From: an uncultured Fibrobacter sp. | Lineage (GTDB): Bacteria; Fibrobacterota; Fibrobacteria; Fibrobacterales; Fibrobacteraceae | NCBI GenBank assembly: GCA_946408125.1 | Contig: CAMJQW010000019.1 | Span: 1 to 41,807 of the forward strand | Length of the DNA stretch: 41,807 bases | Reading direction: 5' to 3' | Notes under the pieces: model-generated | Databases searched by the model: none | Told to the model about the DNA's origin: nothing | What the model saw: only the letters and a program-made list of their open reading frames with translations | Shown: one piece after another, positions 25,347 through 33,950 of the stretch | Layout of the letters: each line of letters begins with the position of its first letter | How positions within the stretch are numbered: the first letter of the stretch is position 1 | Translations under genes and position numbers: made by a program

Positions 25347-26735
25347 ATGAACCGAGTGTATCTGGTCGCCTCCGCCAACATGGAAGCAAAAGTCAAGGAA
25401 GTCATGGATGCCGTGGCCGCCGCCGGCAAGATTGCCGCCGCCTACAAGCCCTGCGTGAACGGTGCCGAGGCCGTGAAGGAACTCAAGGCCCACAATTCCG
25501 CCGTGCTCATGGAAAAGATTGCCGCGGACTTCCTCCAGCAGGACTTTGATGCCGTGGACGCCGTCGTGGTGGAAGGCGCTACGGGAATGAGCGCTGTGAT
25601 GGCCCAGAAGTTCAACGATACCCTCGCGACCGCTCTCGATGCGAAGATCTATTCCGATGGCGAAGATGCTGACCTGTTCTGCCCCTGCCGCCTGCTCGCT
25701 TGCCCCAAGTGCCTTGCCGCAGACCTCGCTGCAGAACCTGCCGAACGCAAGACGAGCCAGGCCATGTTCCGTGCGGGCCTCCTCCTTAAGGCTTCCAAGG
25801 CGAAGAAGAGGATCGTGCTCCCCGAAGGTAGCGAACCGCGTACCGTGCAGGCCGCGAAGCTCGTGATTGACCGCGGCATCGCCGTGCCGGTGCTCGTCGG
25901 CAAGAAGGACGAAATCTTCGCTGTCGCGAAGGAACAGGGCGTTACCCTTCCCGCCGATATCGAAATCATTGAACCGAGCGCAGAGCTCGCCGAAAAGTAC
26001 GTGCCCACTCTCGTGGAACTCCGCAAGTCGAAGGGCATGACCGAAGACCAGGCCCGCGCGGCCCTCGCCGACAACGTGATGTTGGGTACCATGATGCTCA
26101 AGATGGGCGAAGTGGACGGCCTCGTTTCCGGCGCCATCCATTCTACCGCCGATACGCTGCGTCCCGCCCTGCAGGTGATCAAGTGCGCTCCGGGCGTGAA
26201 GTCCGTGAGCTCCGTGTTCTTCATGTGCATGCCGGGCAAGACTTACATCTACGGCGACTGCGCCATCAACCTGAACCCGACCGCCGAGGAACTCGCCGGT
26301 ATCGCGATGCAGTGCGACGACACGGCCAAGGCCTTCGGCCTGCCGAGCCGCGTGGCCATGCTGAGCTACAGCACCATGAACAGTGGCAAGGGGCCGGATG
26401 CCGACCTCGTCCGCGAGGCGACCAAGATCGTGAAGGAAGCCCGTCCCGAGATGCTCGTGGATGGCCCGCTCCAGTACGATGCGGCGACCGTGCCGAGCGT
26501 TGGTTCCTTGAAGGCTCCGGGCAGCACCGTCGCCGGCAAGGCGACCGTGTTCGTGTTCCCGAGCCTCTCTGCCGGTAACATCGGCTACAAGGCCGTGCAG
26601 CGCAGCGCCCAGGGTACGATTGCCATCGGCCCGATGCTTCAGGGCCTCGCCAAGCCGGTGAACGACCTCTCCCGCGGTGCGCTCGTTGAAGACATCGTCT
26701 ACACGATCGCTCTCACCGCAGTTCAAGCTGGGTAA
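25347..26735 (+). CDS. pta: Phosphate acetyltransferase with shortened, P-loop-less N-terminal domain
   Basis: Pta interconverts acetyl-CoA and acetyl phosphate during acetate formation. Residues about 135-462 are the PTA catalytic domain ([53 protein letters not shown]). Residues 1-110 match the start and middle of the long-form regulatory domain ([24 protein letters not shown]), but the ATP-binding loop is replaced by [10 protein letters not shown] and the DRTGG part is gone. Total length is 462, compared with about 330 for short forms and about 700 for long forms. A linker has four Cys (C112, C114, C119, C122; [11 protein letters not shown]), which could bind metal. The ATG at 25347 follows AGGAG by seven bases. 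ackA is not in the window. A terminator follows. Confidence 0.94.
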   Translation: MNRVYLVASANMEAKVKEVMDAVAAAGKIAAAYKPCVNGAEAVKELKAHNSAVLMEKIAADFLQQDFDAVDAVVVEGATGMSAVMAQKFNDTLATALDAKIYSDGEDADLFCPCRLLACPKCLAADLAAEPAERKTSQAMFRAGLLLKASKAKKRIVLPEGSEPRTVQAAKLVIDRGIAVPVLVGKKDEIFAVAKEQGVTLPADIEIIEPSAELAEKYVPTLVELRKSKGMTEDQARAALADNVMLGTMMLKMGEVDGLVSGAIHSTADTLRPALQVIKCAPGVKSVSSVFFMCMPGKTYIYGDCAINLNPTAEELAGIAMQCDDTAKAFGLPSRVAMLSYSTMNSGKGPDADLVREATKIVKEARPEMLVDGPLQYDAATVPSVGSLKAPGSTVAGKATVFVFPSLSAGNIGYKAVQRSAQGTIAIGPMLQGLAKPVNDLSRGALVEDIVYTIALTAVQAG

Positions 26736-26751
26736 AAGACTGCTAATGCAA

Positions 26752-26790
26752 AATTAAAAAGCACCGCTGATGCGGTGCTTTTTTAATGTC
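26752..26790. terminator. Bidirectional terminator between pta and the TPR gene
   Basis: AGCACCGC (26761-26768), loop TGAT, GCGGTGCT (26773-26780), with A-rich sequence before and T-rich sequence after, serves both converging genes. Confidence 0.9.
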
Positions 26791-26799
26791 GGTGGCGAC

Positions 26800-27555
26800 T
26801 CACTTCTTGTCGAGTTTCGCGTTAATCTTTTTCTGGAGTTCCTTGAGCTTCCAGCGGCCGCGCTTGTCCTCGAGGAAATAGTTTGTCCGTAATCCGCGGG
26901 AAAGTCCGCGGTCGATGATGTTCAGCGCGTCGGCATAGCGCTTCTGGTCAAAGCGCAGTTCCGCCAGGAAGAAGTAGTTGTACAAATCCTTCGGGTCCTG
27001 CTGCAGCGCCATGGTCAGGTACTTGTCTGCGAGCGCCTTGTCGGGCCACGAGAGGATGATGGGAATGTAGGGCAGCAGCTGGTGTGCGCGCCCGAGGACC
27101 TGGTAGTTGTTCGATGCGGTTGCGACATCGCGGACCTTGGCCGCAACGCCTTCCTTCACGGCGGCGAGCGGGTTCTTCTCGGCTCCCCACATGGAAAGCG
27201 TGGAGGCGTAGATGTGCGCGATGTCCTTGTTCTTCGGGAACTTCTTGTACGCGGCCTCGGTGATCGTCTTCAGGGAATCCAGATGGAGGCTGCGTTTGTT
27301 CTTGCTGAAGGGCACGAAACGGAATGCGAAATAGTAGCTCTTGACGTAGCCTTCGGTCGCCTTTTCCAGAACGGAGGGATCTTGCATGGCGCGGCGGTAC
27401 GCGTCCTTCATGAGGGTTGCGTTCTGGGCGTCCGCCTTCTCGCCGTTAGCGCGTTCCGCTCGGGCCGCATAGCAGGAGTCGGCGAACGCGAGGTCGCTGT
27501 TCGCATATGCTCCCCATGCCGTCAGAAGCAGCACTATCGCCAAGATCTTTCTCAT
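26800..27555 (-). CDS. Exported TPR-like protein, function unknown
   Basis: The 251-residue protein has a clear signal peptide (MRKILAIVLLLTAWGAYA, then NSDL), with no lipobox Cys, so it should be periplasmic. The rest is helical. The segment about 155-225 (YQVLGRAHQLLP, KALADKYLTMALQQDP, YFFLAELRFDQKRYADA) has the TPR pattern and resembles TatT-like periplasmic TPR proteins that accompany TRAP transporters. No TRAP genes are nearby, so I do not assign that role. The C-terminus is Lys-rich. AGGAG lies just before the ATG, and an 8-base-pair hairpin (27567-27587) precedes it in the short gap after pfk. Confidence 0.72.
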   Translation of the reverse strand: MRKILAIVLLLTAWGAYANSDLAFADSCYAARAERANGEKADAQNATLMKDAYRRAMQDPSVLEKATEGYVKSYYFAFRFVPFSKNKRSLHLDSLKTITEAAYKKFPKNKDIAHIYASTLSMWGAEKNPLAAVKEGVAAKVRDVATASNNYQVLGRAHQLLPYIPIILSWPDKALADKYLTMALQQDPKDLYNYFFLAELRFDQKRYADALNIIDRGLSRGLRTNYFLEDKRGRWKLKELQKKINAKLDKK

Positions 27556-27566
27556 GTTCTCCTATT

Positions 27567-27587
27567 GCAGGAAATTCGCTTTCCTGC
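27567..27587 (-). other. Hairpin in the gap between pfk and the TPR gene
   Basis: GCAGGAAA (27567-27574) and TTTCCTGC (27580-27587) are perfect arms around a 5-base loop. It stands just before the ribosome site of the TPR gene. There is no T run, so it may stabilise or pace the transcript rather than end it. Confidence 0.45.
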
Positions 27588-27622
27588 CCGCGTAACCGTA
27601 TATCCGGTCGGTTTGTCGAATC

Positions 27623-28957
27623 TTACTTGCTTTTCCCCTTGCCCGAGAAGTAGTCCTGCTGGCGGGTCGCGCCGAGCACGGCGTGCCACAGCGTTCCGTT
27701 CGGGTCGATTTTCTTGCGTTCGCTCACGGCGTATTCTATGGGAACGTGCGTGAACATCCCGTTCATGCTGCCCACGACCATGTCGGTCTTTCCGGCCATG
27801 CCCGCGTGTACGGCGCTTTCGGCGAGCTGGAAGCAGAAGATCGCGTCGGTGCCCTTGGCGGGGATGCTACGAACCATGTAGCTCGGGTCGAAGTACTTGA
27901 TGTTGACTTCCTTGCCGACTTTCTTGAAATGCTCGTTGATTTTTTCGGTGAGGAATTCGCCGATGTCGTTCTTCAGGATGTTGCCGCTCGCATCACGGCG
28001 TTCTTCCTGGTCCTTGAAGAGTTCCTGTCCGGCGCCTTCGGCGACCACGATGACCGCGTGGGTCTTGCCGCTCGAATAGCGACTTTCGAGCGCCTTGAAA
28101 AGTCCTTCGAGAGTGAAGGGCACTTCGGGCACGAGGCAGAAGTTCACGACTGTCGTGGCAAGGGCGGCGTAAGCGGCGATGAAGCCGGAATCGCGGCCCA
28201 TGAGCTTCACGAGTCCGAGCCCGTTGAAGGCGCCGTTCGCTTCGTTGTGGGCGCTGGTAATTACGTCGGTTGCGCTGAGGACTGCCGTTTCGAAACCGAA
28301 AGTCTTGTCGATGAGGTTCAGGTCGTTGTCGATGGTCTTCGGGATTCCGATGACGGAAATGGGCTGCCTGCGCTTCTTGATTTCTTCGGCGATCGCGTGG
28401 GCGCCGCGGAGGGTGCCGTCACCGCCGATGCAGAAAAGCACGTTGATGTTGAGGCGCATCAGGGTGTCGACCATCGTGCCCGGGTCCTGCATGCCGCGGG
28501 AACTGCCGAGAATGGTGCCGCCGTCTTCCTGGATGGAATCGACGACGTCGGGGTTCAGCGTAATCGGAGGATAGCCGTACTGCGGGTTGAGCCCGCGGTA
28601 GCCGTAGGGAATGCCGAAGATGTTGCGGACGCCGTAGTCGAACCACAGCACTTGTACGAGGCCCTTGATGACGTTGTTGAGGCCCGGGCAGAGTCCGCCG
28701 CAGGTCACGATGCCCGCGCGCGTCCAGGCGGGGTCGTGGAAGATGGTTTCGCGTGGTCCGGCCGCCTCGAGCGAGGGGACGGCAATCTTTTTCTTGTAGA
28801 AGTCCTCGATGCGCTTCACGTCGGTGGTGAGACCGACCCTGTCTTCTTCCGATACGAACTGGATTCCCTTCATCGGGGACTTGAGCGTTCCCTTTCCGAC
28901 CGTCTCGATGGAAAGGTTGTATTGCTCGGGGTTGTGGAGTATATCTTCTTGTGTCAT
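27623..28957 (-). CDS. pfk: 6-phosphofructokinase, probably ATP-dependent plant/trypanosome-like type
   Basis: Pfk phosphorylates fructose 6-phosphate in glycolysis. The 444 residues include TCGGLCPGLNNVI (85-97), the donor loop GGDGT (178-182), PKTIDNDL (206-213) with the catalytic Asp, and LMGRDSGFIA for sugar phosphate. PPi enzymes usually have GGDD, while this one has Gly at 181 as in ATP enzymes; yet K207 in PKTIDND is the PPi-type residue. This mixed pattern is known in plant and trypanosomatid ATP-PFKs, so ATP use is the better guess. An N-terminal extension of about 75 residues fits that group. AGGA lies before the ATG at 28957. It is 41 bases after the histidine kinase gene and may be read through from it. 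Confidence 0.92.
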   Translation of the reverse strand: MTQEDILHNPEQYNLSIETVGKGTLKSPMKGIQFVSEEDRVGLTTDVKRIEDFYKKKIAVPSLEAAGPRETIFHDPAWTRAGIVTCGGLCPGLNNVIKGLVQVLWFDYGVRNIFGIPYGYRGLNPQYGYPPITLNPDVVDSIQEDGGTILGSSRGMQDPGTMVDTLMRLNINVLFCIGGDGTLRGAHAIAEEIKKRRQPISVIGIPKTIDNDLNLIDKTFGFETAVLSATDVITSAHNEANGAFNGLGLVKLMGRDSGFIAAYAALATTVVNFCLVPEVPFTLEGLFKALESRYSSGKTHAVIVVAEGAGQELFKDQEERRDASGNILKNDIGEFLTEKINEHFKKVGKEVNIKYFDPSYMVRSIPAKGTDAIFCFQLAESAVHAGMAGKTDMVVGSMNGMFTHVPIEYAVSERKKIDPNGTLWHAVLGATRQQDYFSGKGKSK

Positions 28958-28998
28958 GGCCTAGTGTCCTGAATGCCTATAAGATACATAAAACGTTT

Positions 28999-30810
28999 CT
29001 AGATGGACAACGGCGGGAAGTGTATCTTCGTGCGTAGTCCGGGGTTTGCGTTCTCGATTTCAATTTTCATGTTCGAAAGCGTACAAAGCTTTTTCACCAT
29101 GGAAAGACCGATGCCCGTTCCCTGCGTGGTGCGGGTCATCTCGTTTTCGACGCGGTAGAATTCCTGGAACACCTTCTTCATCTCGGATTGTGGGATGCCC
29201 GGGCCGTAGTCGCGCACGGCGAGGTACACGTGGTCCACGGCCATGCGGAGCTCGATGATGATCATCTTGTAGTCCGCCTTCACGGAGAACTTGAGCGAGT
29301 TGTCCACGAGGTTCGTTAAAATCTGCATTACGGCGTCGCGGTCCATCATGAGCTGCACGCTGTCGACTTCGGTGTCGCAGGAGACGGTCAGTTCGAATCC
29401 GTGGTCCTCGATGTTCTTCGAGTACATGGTGACGAAGTCGTCGAGCACGGCCTTCGGGCGGTCCTTCTTGATGTTTGCGACCCAGCGGTTGCCGTCGAGC
29501 TTGGAGAGGTTCAATACGTTCTGGATGAGGCGCGTGAGGCGGTCCGATTCGCGGGCGATCTGGCTGTATTTCTGCAGGCGCTTCTCTTCGCTCATCTTGC
29601 TGTCGTACTGCTGCAACAGTTCCGCACTCACCTTGATGGCGGTCAGCGGCGTCTTGAGCTCGTGACTCACGGCGGAGATGAAATCTTGGCGCTTCTTGGC
29701 GAGCGAGACTTCGCTCTGGGTCAGGCGGTAGATGGCGATAAGGCCTGCCGCAAGTACGAACAGTACTACAAAACCGAGGAACAGGAGCAGGGCGCTGCTG
29801 TTGAAGTTGTCGCTCTTTTTCATGTACATGTTGAGCGAGATGTTGTTGAGCGGCGGCAGCAGCGGGACTGAAAGTATCTTGGTGGTCGCATCAGATGGCC
29901 CGAAGCGGAGCAGGTCGGTGTCGCCGCTCGTAAAGCCGAGGACGAGGTCCTTTTCTAGCGGGTAGAACTGCGTCTCGTTCTTGACGAGGCTGCTCAGGTA
30001 GACGCGCAGGTCAACGACGAAGCCTTGCACGAACAGCTCGCTGCCGCGGCGCACGTTGCGCCGGAACACGATGTAGTTCCTGTTGAAGACGGCCTCGAAC
30101 GGTTCAATCTCGACTTCTTGCGGACGCGTGAGTTCAAAGGGAATCTCGAGGGTGTCCTCGGTATCGAAGTTCGCGGATTCCGCGTTGAAGGCGAAGGTTT
30201 CCTTTTCGGAAGTGTGCTCGAAGCGGTTGGTGCGCTCGGTCTGGTTCTTCTTTTTCTTGCTGTGCAGCTTGGGGTCGCGCTTGTACACGCGGTCGATTAC
30301 GGTCTCGATGGAATCGCGGGGCTGTGCGGTCGCCTCGATGCCCTCGTTCTTTACGCCGAGCTCGTTTAAGATGTTGTTGATACGGAAACGGACTTCTTCG
30401 CGCTTGGTGCGTTCGGCAGGAGGAATCTGCTCGAGCAGGATTTCGCCGAAGCGCCCTTCGGGCAGGAACGGCGTACGCAGCGAGTTGTCGGGAGCGAGCT
30501 GGAAGTGCCCGACGAGGCCTTCGTACTGGCTCGTGATGGGGTAGTCCACCAGTTCGGAAAGCGTGTTTTCCTCACCGCCGATCACTTGGATCGTGCGGAT
30601 GAACCCGTACTCGGAATACGAGCGCTTGTCTTCTATGGCGAGGTCCTTCGCGATCTGCTGGTTCAGCGTGTTCGCGACGAACATGGCATGTCCCTGGTAC
30701 AGGGAGTTCGTACCGATTTCCAACTGCGAATACGCCTGGTACAACAGCGTTACCAGGGGTATCGTGATGACGAAGAATATCGCCGCAAATATTACGTGGA
30801 CTTTGCGCAT
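28999..30810 (-). CDS. Sensor histidine kinase with large extracytoplasmic domain
   Basis: The 603-residue membrane kinase pairs with the response regulator that precedes it; the two genes overlap by 19 bases (30792-30810). It has a first membrane helix (7-26), a sensor domain of about 300 residues outside the membrane (30-335) and a second helix (339-360). The cytoplasmic part has the H box SAVSHELKTPL with H383, the N box TNLVDNSLKFS (500-509), G1 DYGPGIP (534-540) and G2 GTGIGLS (564-570). All key residues are present. The sensor contains a very basic stretch (KLHSKKKKNQ, 181-190). The signal is unknown. No HAMP domain is evident between helix 2 and the H box. Confidence 0.94.
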   Translation of the reverse strand: MRKVHVIFAAIFFVITIPLVTLLYQAYSQLEIGTNSLYQGHAMFVANTLNQQIAKDLAIEDKRSYSEYGFIRTIQVIGGEENTLSELVDYPITSQYEGLVGHFQLAPDNSLRTPFLPEGRFGEILLEQIPPAERTKREEVRFRINNILNELGVKNEGIEATAQPRDSIETVIDRVYKRDPKLHSKKKKNQTERTNRFEHTSEKETFAFNAESANFDTEDTLEIPFELTRPQEVEIEPFEAVFNRNYIVFRRNVRRGSELFVQGFVVDLRVYLSSLVKNETQFYPLEKDLVLGFTSGDTDLLRFGPSDATTKILSVPLLPPLNNISLNMYMKKSDNFNSSALLLFLGFVVLFVLAAGLIAIYRLTQSEVSLAKKRQDFISAVSHELKTPLTAIKVSAELLQQYDSKMSEEKRLQKYSQIARESDRLTRLIQNVLNLSKLDGNRWVANIKKDRPKAVLDDFVTMYSKNIEDHGFELTVSCDTEVDSVQLMMDRDAVMQILTNLVDNSLKFSVKADYKMIIIELRMAVDHVYLAVRDYGPGIPQSEMKKVFQEFYRVENEMTRTTQGTGIGLSMVKKLCTLSNMKIEIENANPGLRTKIHFPPLSI

Positions 30811-31520
30811 TCCGGTGCCGAGCGCATCTGGTAGCCTTCACCGCGGAAGGTGACGAGAAGTTTCGGATGTGCCGGGTCGTCCTCGATTTTCTTGCGAAGC
30901 TTCGTGATGTGGATGTCGACCGTGCGGGTGTCGACGGATTCCGCATTTTCGTAACCCCACACCTTGCGGAGCAGTTCGGCACGCGGAACGGCGTGGTCGC
31001 GGTTGTTCCAGAGGTATTCGAGGATTTCGATTTCCTTGCGAGTAAACGCAAGTTCTTCCTTACCGCGGGTACCGGTGTATTCACGGAAGTTCACGCGGAG
31101 GTTGCCGGCAGAGAGCTTGCCTTCGTTTTCGAGGGACTGGCGGCTACGGCGGAGGACCGCCTCAATGCGGGCGAGCAGCATCGGCACGGAGAACGGCTTC
31201 GGGATGTAGTCGTCGGCGCCGAACTTGAGACCGTTGATGATGTCCTCGTCGGCGTTCTTGGCCGAAAGGATGATGATGGGGAGGCTCCTGTCCTTTTCGC
31301 GAATCTTGTCGCAGACGGTGAAGCCGTCCATGCCCGGGAGCATGAGGTCGAGGAGGACCAGACCGTACTGGCCGGAGAGGGCTTCGGTGAGCCCGCTTTC
31401 GCCGTCGGCTACGTGCTTCACGGAGTAGCCGTTCAGTTCGCAGAGGTCCACGAGTCCTTCGGCAATTGCAATTTCGTCTTCAATAATGAGAATTTTGGTG
31501 CTGCTGGTGTTTTCAGTCAT
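30792..31520 (-). CDS. OmpR-family response regulator
   Basis: A 242-residue DNA-binding regulator. The receiver domain (8-125) has the acidic pocket E14-D15, phospho-acceptor D58 in LVLLDLMLP, S86 and K108 in PKPF. The C-terminal winged helix (about 140-235) has FTRKEIEILEYL, DTRTVDIHITKLRKKI and FRGEGYQM, typical of the OmpR/PhoB group. I choose the ATG at 31520; a TTG at 31541 would add seven residues without a ribosome site. It sits between a barrel-like outer membrane protein (27 bases upstream) and its kinase (overlapping). The three form an operon, so the pair may control the envelope. Confidence 0.95.
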   Translation of the reverse strand: MTENTSSTKILIIEDEIAIAEGLVDLCELNGYSVKHVADGESGLTEALSGQYGLVLLDLMLPGMDGFTVCDKIREKDRSLPIIILSAKNADEDIINGLKFGADDYIPKPFSVPMLLARIEAVLRRSRQSLENEGKLSAGNLRVNFREYTGTRGKEELAFTRKEIEILEYLWNNRDHAVPRAELLRKVWGYENAESVDTRTVDIHITKLRKKIEDDPAHPKLLVTFRGEGYQMRSAPECAKST

Positions 31521-31547
31521 TTTTACTTGTGTTCCTTTCAAACTTTA

Positions 31548-32375
31548 TTAGAGGGCAAAACCGAGACCGATTTCAGCCGCCATGATACCCGGATCGACTT
31601 CTTCGGGGAAGTCGCCGCCGAAGTAGAACTTCATGTTCGCGTAGGCGGCAATCGGGATGATGGGGAGCTTTGCACGCAGACCGATGAGCGCGTGGCCGCC
31701 GATGCTGGTCTTGACACCCTCGTTAGTGGCCTGGTCCTGCACTTTGGTCTTGATGGTTTCGCCGAGGGTCGAGAGCTGTCCCTGGAGTTCCTGGGCCTGC
31801 TGCTGGGCGAGGGCCGGGTCGGTCTGAGCGGTGCTTTGGAGCTGTGCCACCGCCTGGATCATGCCTGCGATTTCCGGATCGCCGATGAGGCCGCTCACGA
31901 AGCCGTTGTTAAGCACGAAACTGTTCGCGAAGACGGTGAGACCGCCACCGATGTAGGGACGGATGACCGGGATAAAGGTGATGGGGTAGGTGATGGAAAT
32001 ATCGCCGGACATGGCGACGAACTTCGGGTTCGCCTTGCCGAACGGGGTGCCGCCGAGCTCAATTTCCAGAGGAATCACCGTTTCCGAGCCTTCGGACTCG
32101 ACATAGAGGTTCGCGTCGTAGGAGCCGAAGCGGATGTTGAAGGTACCTTCGATGTCGATGACCGGGAGAATGTCGACCCACAGCTTGAAACCGAAGCCCT
32201 GCATGAGCCCTTCGTAGCCCTGGTGGTCAAAACTGATGCCGTCCGTGACCGGAGCCTTGGCTTCGGGGTCCAGCTTGTTGCCGAAGCTGGGAGTGTAATG
32301 GGCGCCTATACCGATAATGGCAAAAGACTGCGTCGCGAGCATGGCCGCCGCGGCAAGAATAATTTTGCAGTTCAT
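31548..32375 (-). CDS. Probable outer-membrane beta-barrel protein
   Basis: The 275-residue protein begins with a signal peptide (MNCKIILAAAAMLATQSFA, then IIGIG). The mature part alternates hydrophobic and polar residues and is rich in Gly and aromatic residues (GFGFKLWVDILP, VIRPYIGGGLTVFANSF, AYANMKFYFGGDFP), ending in GLGFAL, consistent with barrel strands. Residues about 165-215 instead form a Gln- and Ala-rich helix (QTDPALAQQQAQELQ), perhaps a periplasmic plug or stalk. AGGAG precedes the ATG. It is the first gene of the operon with the response regulator and kinase and may be a sensor partner or regulated target. No specific family name is claimed. Confidence 0.75.
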   Translation of the reverse strand: MNCKIILAAAAMLATQSFAIIGIGAHYTPSFGNKLDPEAKAPVTDGISFDHQGYEGLMQGFGFKLWVDILPVIDIEGTFNIRFGSYDANLYVESEGSETVIPLEIELGGTPFGKANPKFVAMSGDISITYPITFIPVIRPYIGGGLTVFANSFVLNNGFVSGLIGDPEIAGMIQAVAQLQSTAQTDPALAQQQAQELQGQLSTLGETIKTKVQDQATNEGVKTSIGGHALIGLRAKLPIIPIAAYANMKFYFGGDFPEEVDPGIMAAEIGLGFAL

Positions 32376-32413
32376 AAGACTCTCCTAGTGTAGACTTAGA
32401 CTCGTGTCTTGAA

Positions 32414-32419
32414 ATTATA
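32414..32419 (-). promoter_or_regulatory. -10 box for the outer-membrane/two-component operon
   Basis: TATAAT on the minus strand, about 40 bases before the ATG. The upstream region is T-rich and no clear -35 box is seen. The leader repeats AGTCT three times. Confidence 0.45.
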
Positions 32420-32471
32420 TAAAAAAAGCGAAAAAGGACACCCGGATTTCTTAAAATTTCGGAAATAGACG

Positions 32472-32499
32472 CAAAAAAACGCCCTGCGGGGCGTTTTTC
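32472..32499. terminator. Terminator after the COG3014 lipoprotein gene
   Basis: ACGCCC (32479-32484), loop TGCG, GGGCGT (32489-32494), with A and T runs on both sides. On the minus strand it ends the lpoB-lipoprotein transcript before the next promoter. Confidence 0.85.
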
Positions 32500-32542
32500 G
32501 TAGAACTTTTGGCTATTTGTCGGTTAAGCGGGTGCGAAAGCC

Positions 32543-33937
32543 CTACTTGATCGCCGGTACGATAAGCAGTACCTTCTGGCCTTTCTTGACCGGGATCTTG
32601 TCGAAATTGTACACGCCCACGGTCTCGCCGTGGCTCCCCTGGGCGGCGACGCTCACGCTGTGGGAGCCCGTCTCGACCGGGATGCGCGTCATGTAGAAGG
32701 AATTGGGCAGGAATAGCCCGACGCGGAGGTCCGCCTGTTCGAGCTGGCCCTGCGCGACGTCCATGCCGATGTTCTTGACGAGGTCGAAGAGGCCGTTACC
32801 CGTGTTGGTCGCGGATTTCGCTTTCTGGGCCGCGATGGTGCGGAGCGTGACCCTCACCGCGGTGCGCGTGATGGTGGAGGTTTTCTCGTCTTCCATGTTC
32901 TGGCGGAGTTCCCCGTCCACGTCCATCACCTTCTCGGGCCTGATGCGCGTCTTGCCGTCCATCGACACTTCGAAATGCGAGACGCGGCTCGGGTGCTTGC
33001 GGACTTCGGGAAGGGCGAACCCGATGTGGAACGTGCCGCTGCCTGCGCCTGCGACCGGCGGCGCTACGAGCGTAAAGGAATTCCTCTGTCCCGTTTCGCC
33101 GTCCTTGTAGTAGAGGTTCATCACGCCGCCGCTCACGAACGTGCCGGAGAGGTACATCTCGCCCAGGATGGGGCTGTGGCCCGCATACCCGATGACGATG
33201 ATTTCCTGGCCCTGTTCCTGCACGGCGGTCGCCTTCGGGGTGCTCGGGAGTTCCTTCTTCTTGAGGGCGCGGATGTCGTCTTCGCGGTCCATGCGGCGCA
33301 GGCTCTCGGTGACGAATTCGAACACTTCGTCCGGTACGCCCATCTTGCTTTCGTCGTAGGCCTTGATGGACTTGTAGTAGGAGATGGCGGCATCGTCCTG
33401 CTCGCCTTCGAGGTCGTACACGAGGGCCGAAAGGTAACGCAGGAACCCGTTGTCGTTTACTTTGTCCGCATCCTTCTGGTAGAGCCTGTTCATCGCTATC
33501 TGGGAGCGCTTGACTTCGACGAGCGCGCCGTCGATATCCATTTTGGCGAGGTAGTTCAGGATCTGGAATTCGTACAGCGTCAACAGCTCGAAGGGCCTTG
33601 CACGATAGGGCCGCACGTTGTCGTTCGTGAGGATCGCCGCCGCCTCGTTCGAGATGGATTTCGTGTAGAGGTCGTCGTTGATCTTTTCGGCCTTCTCGAA
33701 ATTCTTGATGCTCTCGTCGAAGTTCCTGTTGTAGTGGTGCAGAACGCCCAGGTCGTAGTAGTACAGGAATTCGCTGTTGGAACCGTACAGGTCCTTCTGC
33801 TTTTTCTTCACCTGCGAGATGGTCGCGTCAAACCCCTTCTTTTCGAGGGTCGGCGCGAGTTCCTCGTAGCGCGTCATGGACTTGTTCGCGCATGACGACA
33901 GGAGAATTGCAACAAGTAGAAGGAGAAGTTTTTTCAT
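32543..33937 (-). CDS. COG3014-like lipoprotein with TPR-type helices
   Basis: The ATG at 33937 opens a lipoprotein signal (MKKLLLLLVAILLSSC; lipidated C16). A TTG four codons earlier is a poor alternative. The following 200 residues are helical and TPR-like (LYYYDLGVLHHYNRNFDESIK is split across two helices, about 65-85). The second half is beta-rich, with a segment IIVIGYAGHSPILGEMY and an end IPVKKGQKVLLIVPAIK. This matches the COG3014 type of lipoprotein, often found beside LpoB-like genes. Here the gene starts 13 bases after the lpoB stop without a good ribosome site, so translation is probably coupled. It may work with LpoB on peptidoglycan synthesis; this is inferred from context. Confidence 0.75.
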   Translation of the reverse strand: MKKLLLLLVAILLSSCANKSMTRYEELAPTLEKKGFDATISQVKKKQKDLYGSNSEFLYYYDLGVLHHYNRNFDESIKNFEKAEKINDDLYTKSISNEAAAILTNDNVRPYRARPFELLTLYEFQILNYLAKMDIDGALVEVKRSQIAMNRLYQKDADKVNDNGFLRYLSALVYDLEGEQDDAAISYYKSIKAYDESKMGVPDEVFEFVTESLRRMDREDDIRALKKKELPSTPKATAVQEQGQEIIVIGYAGHSPILGEMYLSGTFVSGGVMNLYYKDGETGQRNSFTLVAPPVAGAGSGTFHIGFALPEVRKHPSRVSHFEVSMDGKTRIRPEKVMDVDGELRQNMEDEKTSTITRTAVRVTLRTIAAQKAKSATNTGNGLFDLVKNIGMDVAQGQLEQADLRVGLFLPNSFYMTRIPVETGSHSVSVAAQGSHGETVGVYNFDKIPVKKGQKVLLIVPAIK

Positions 33938-33950
33938 ACGGGGGATCAAA

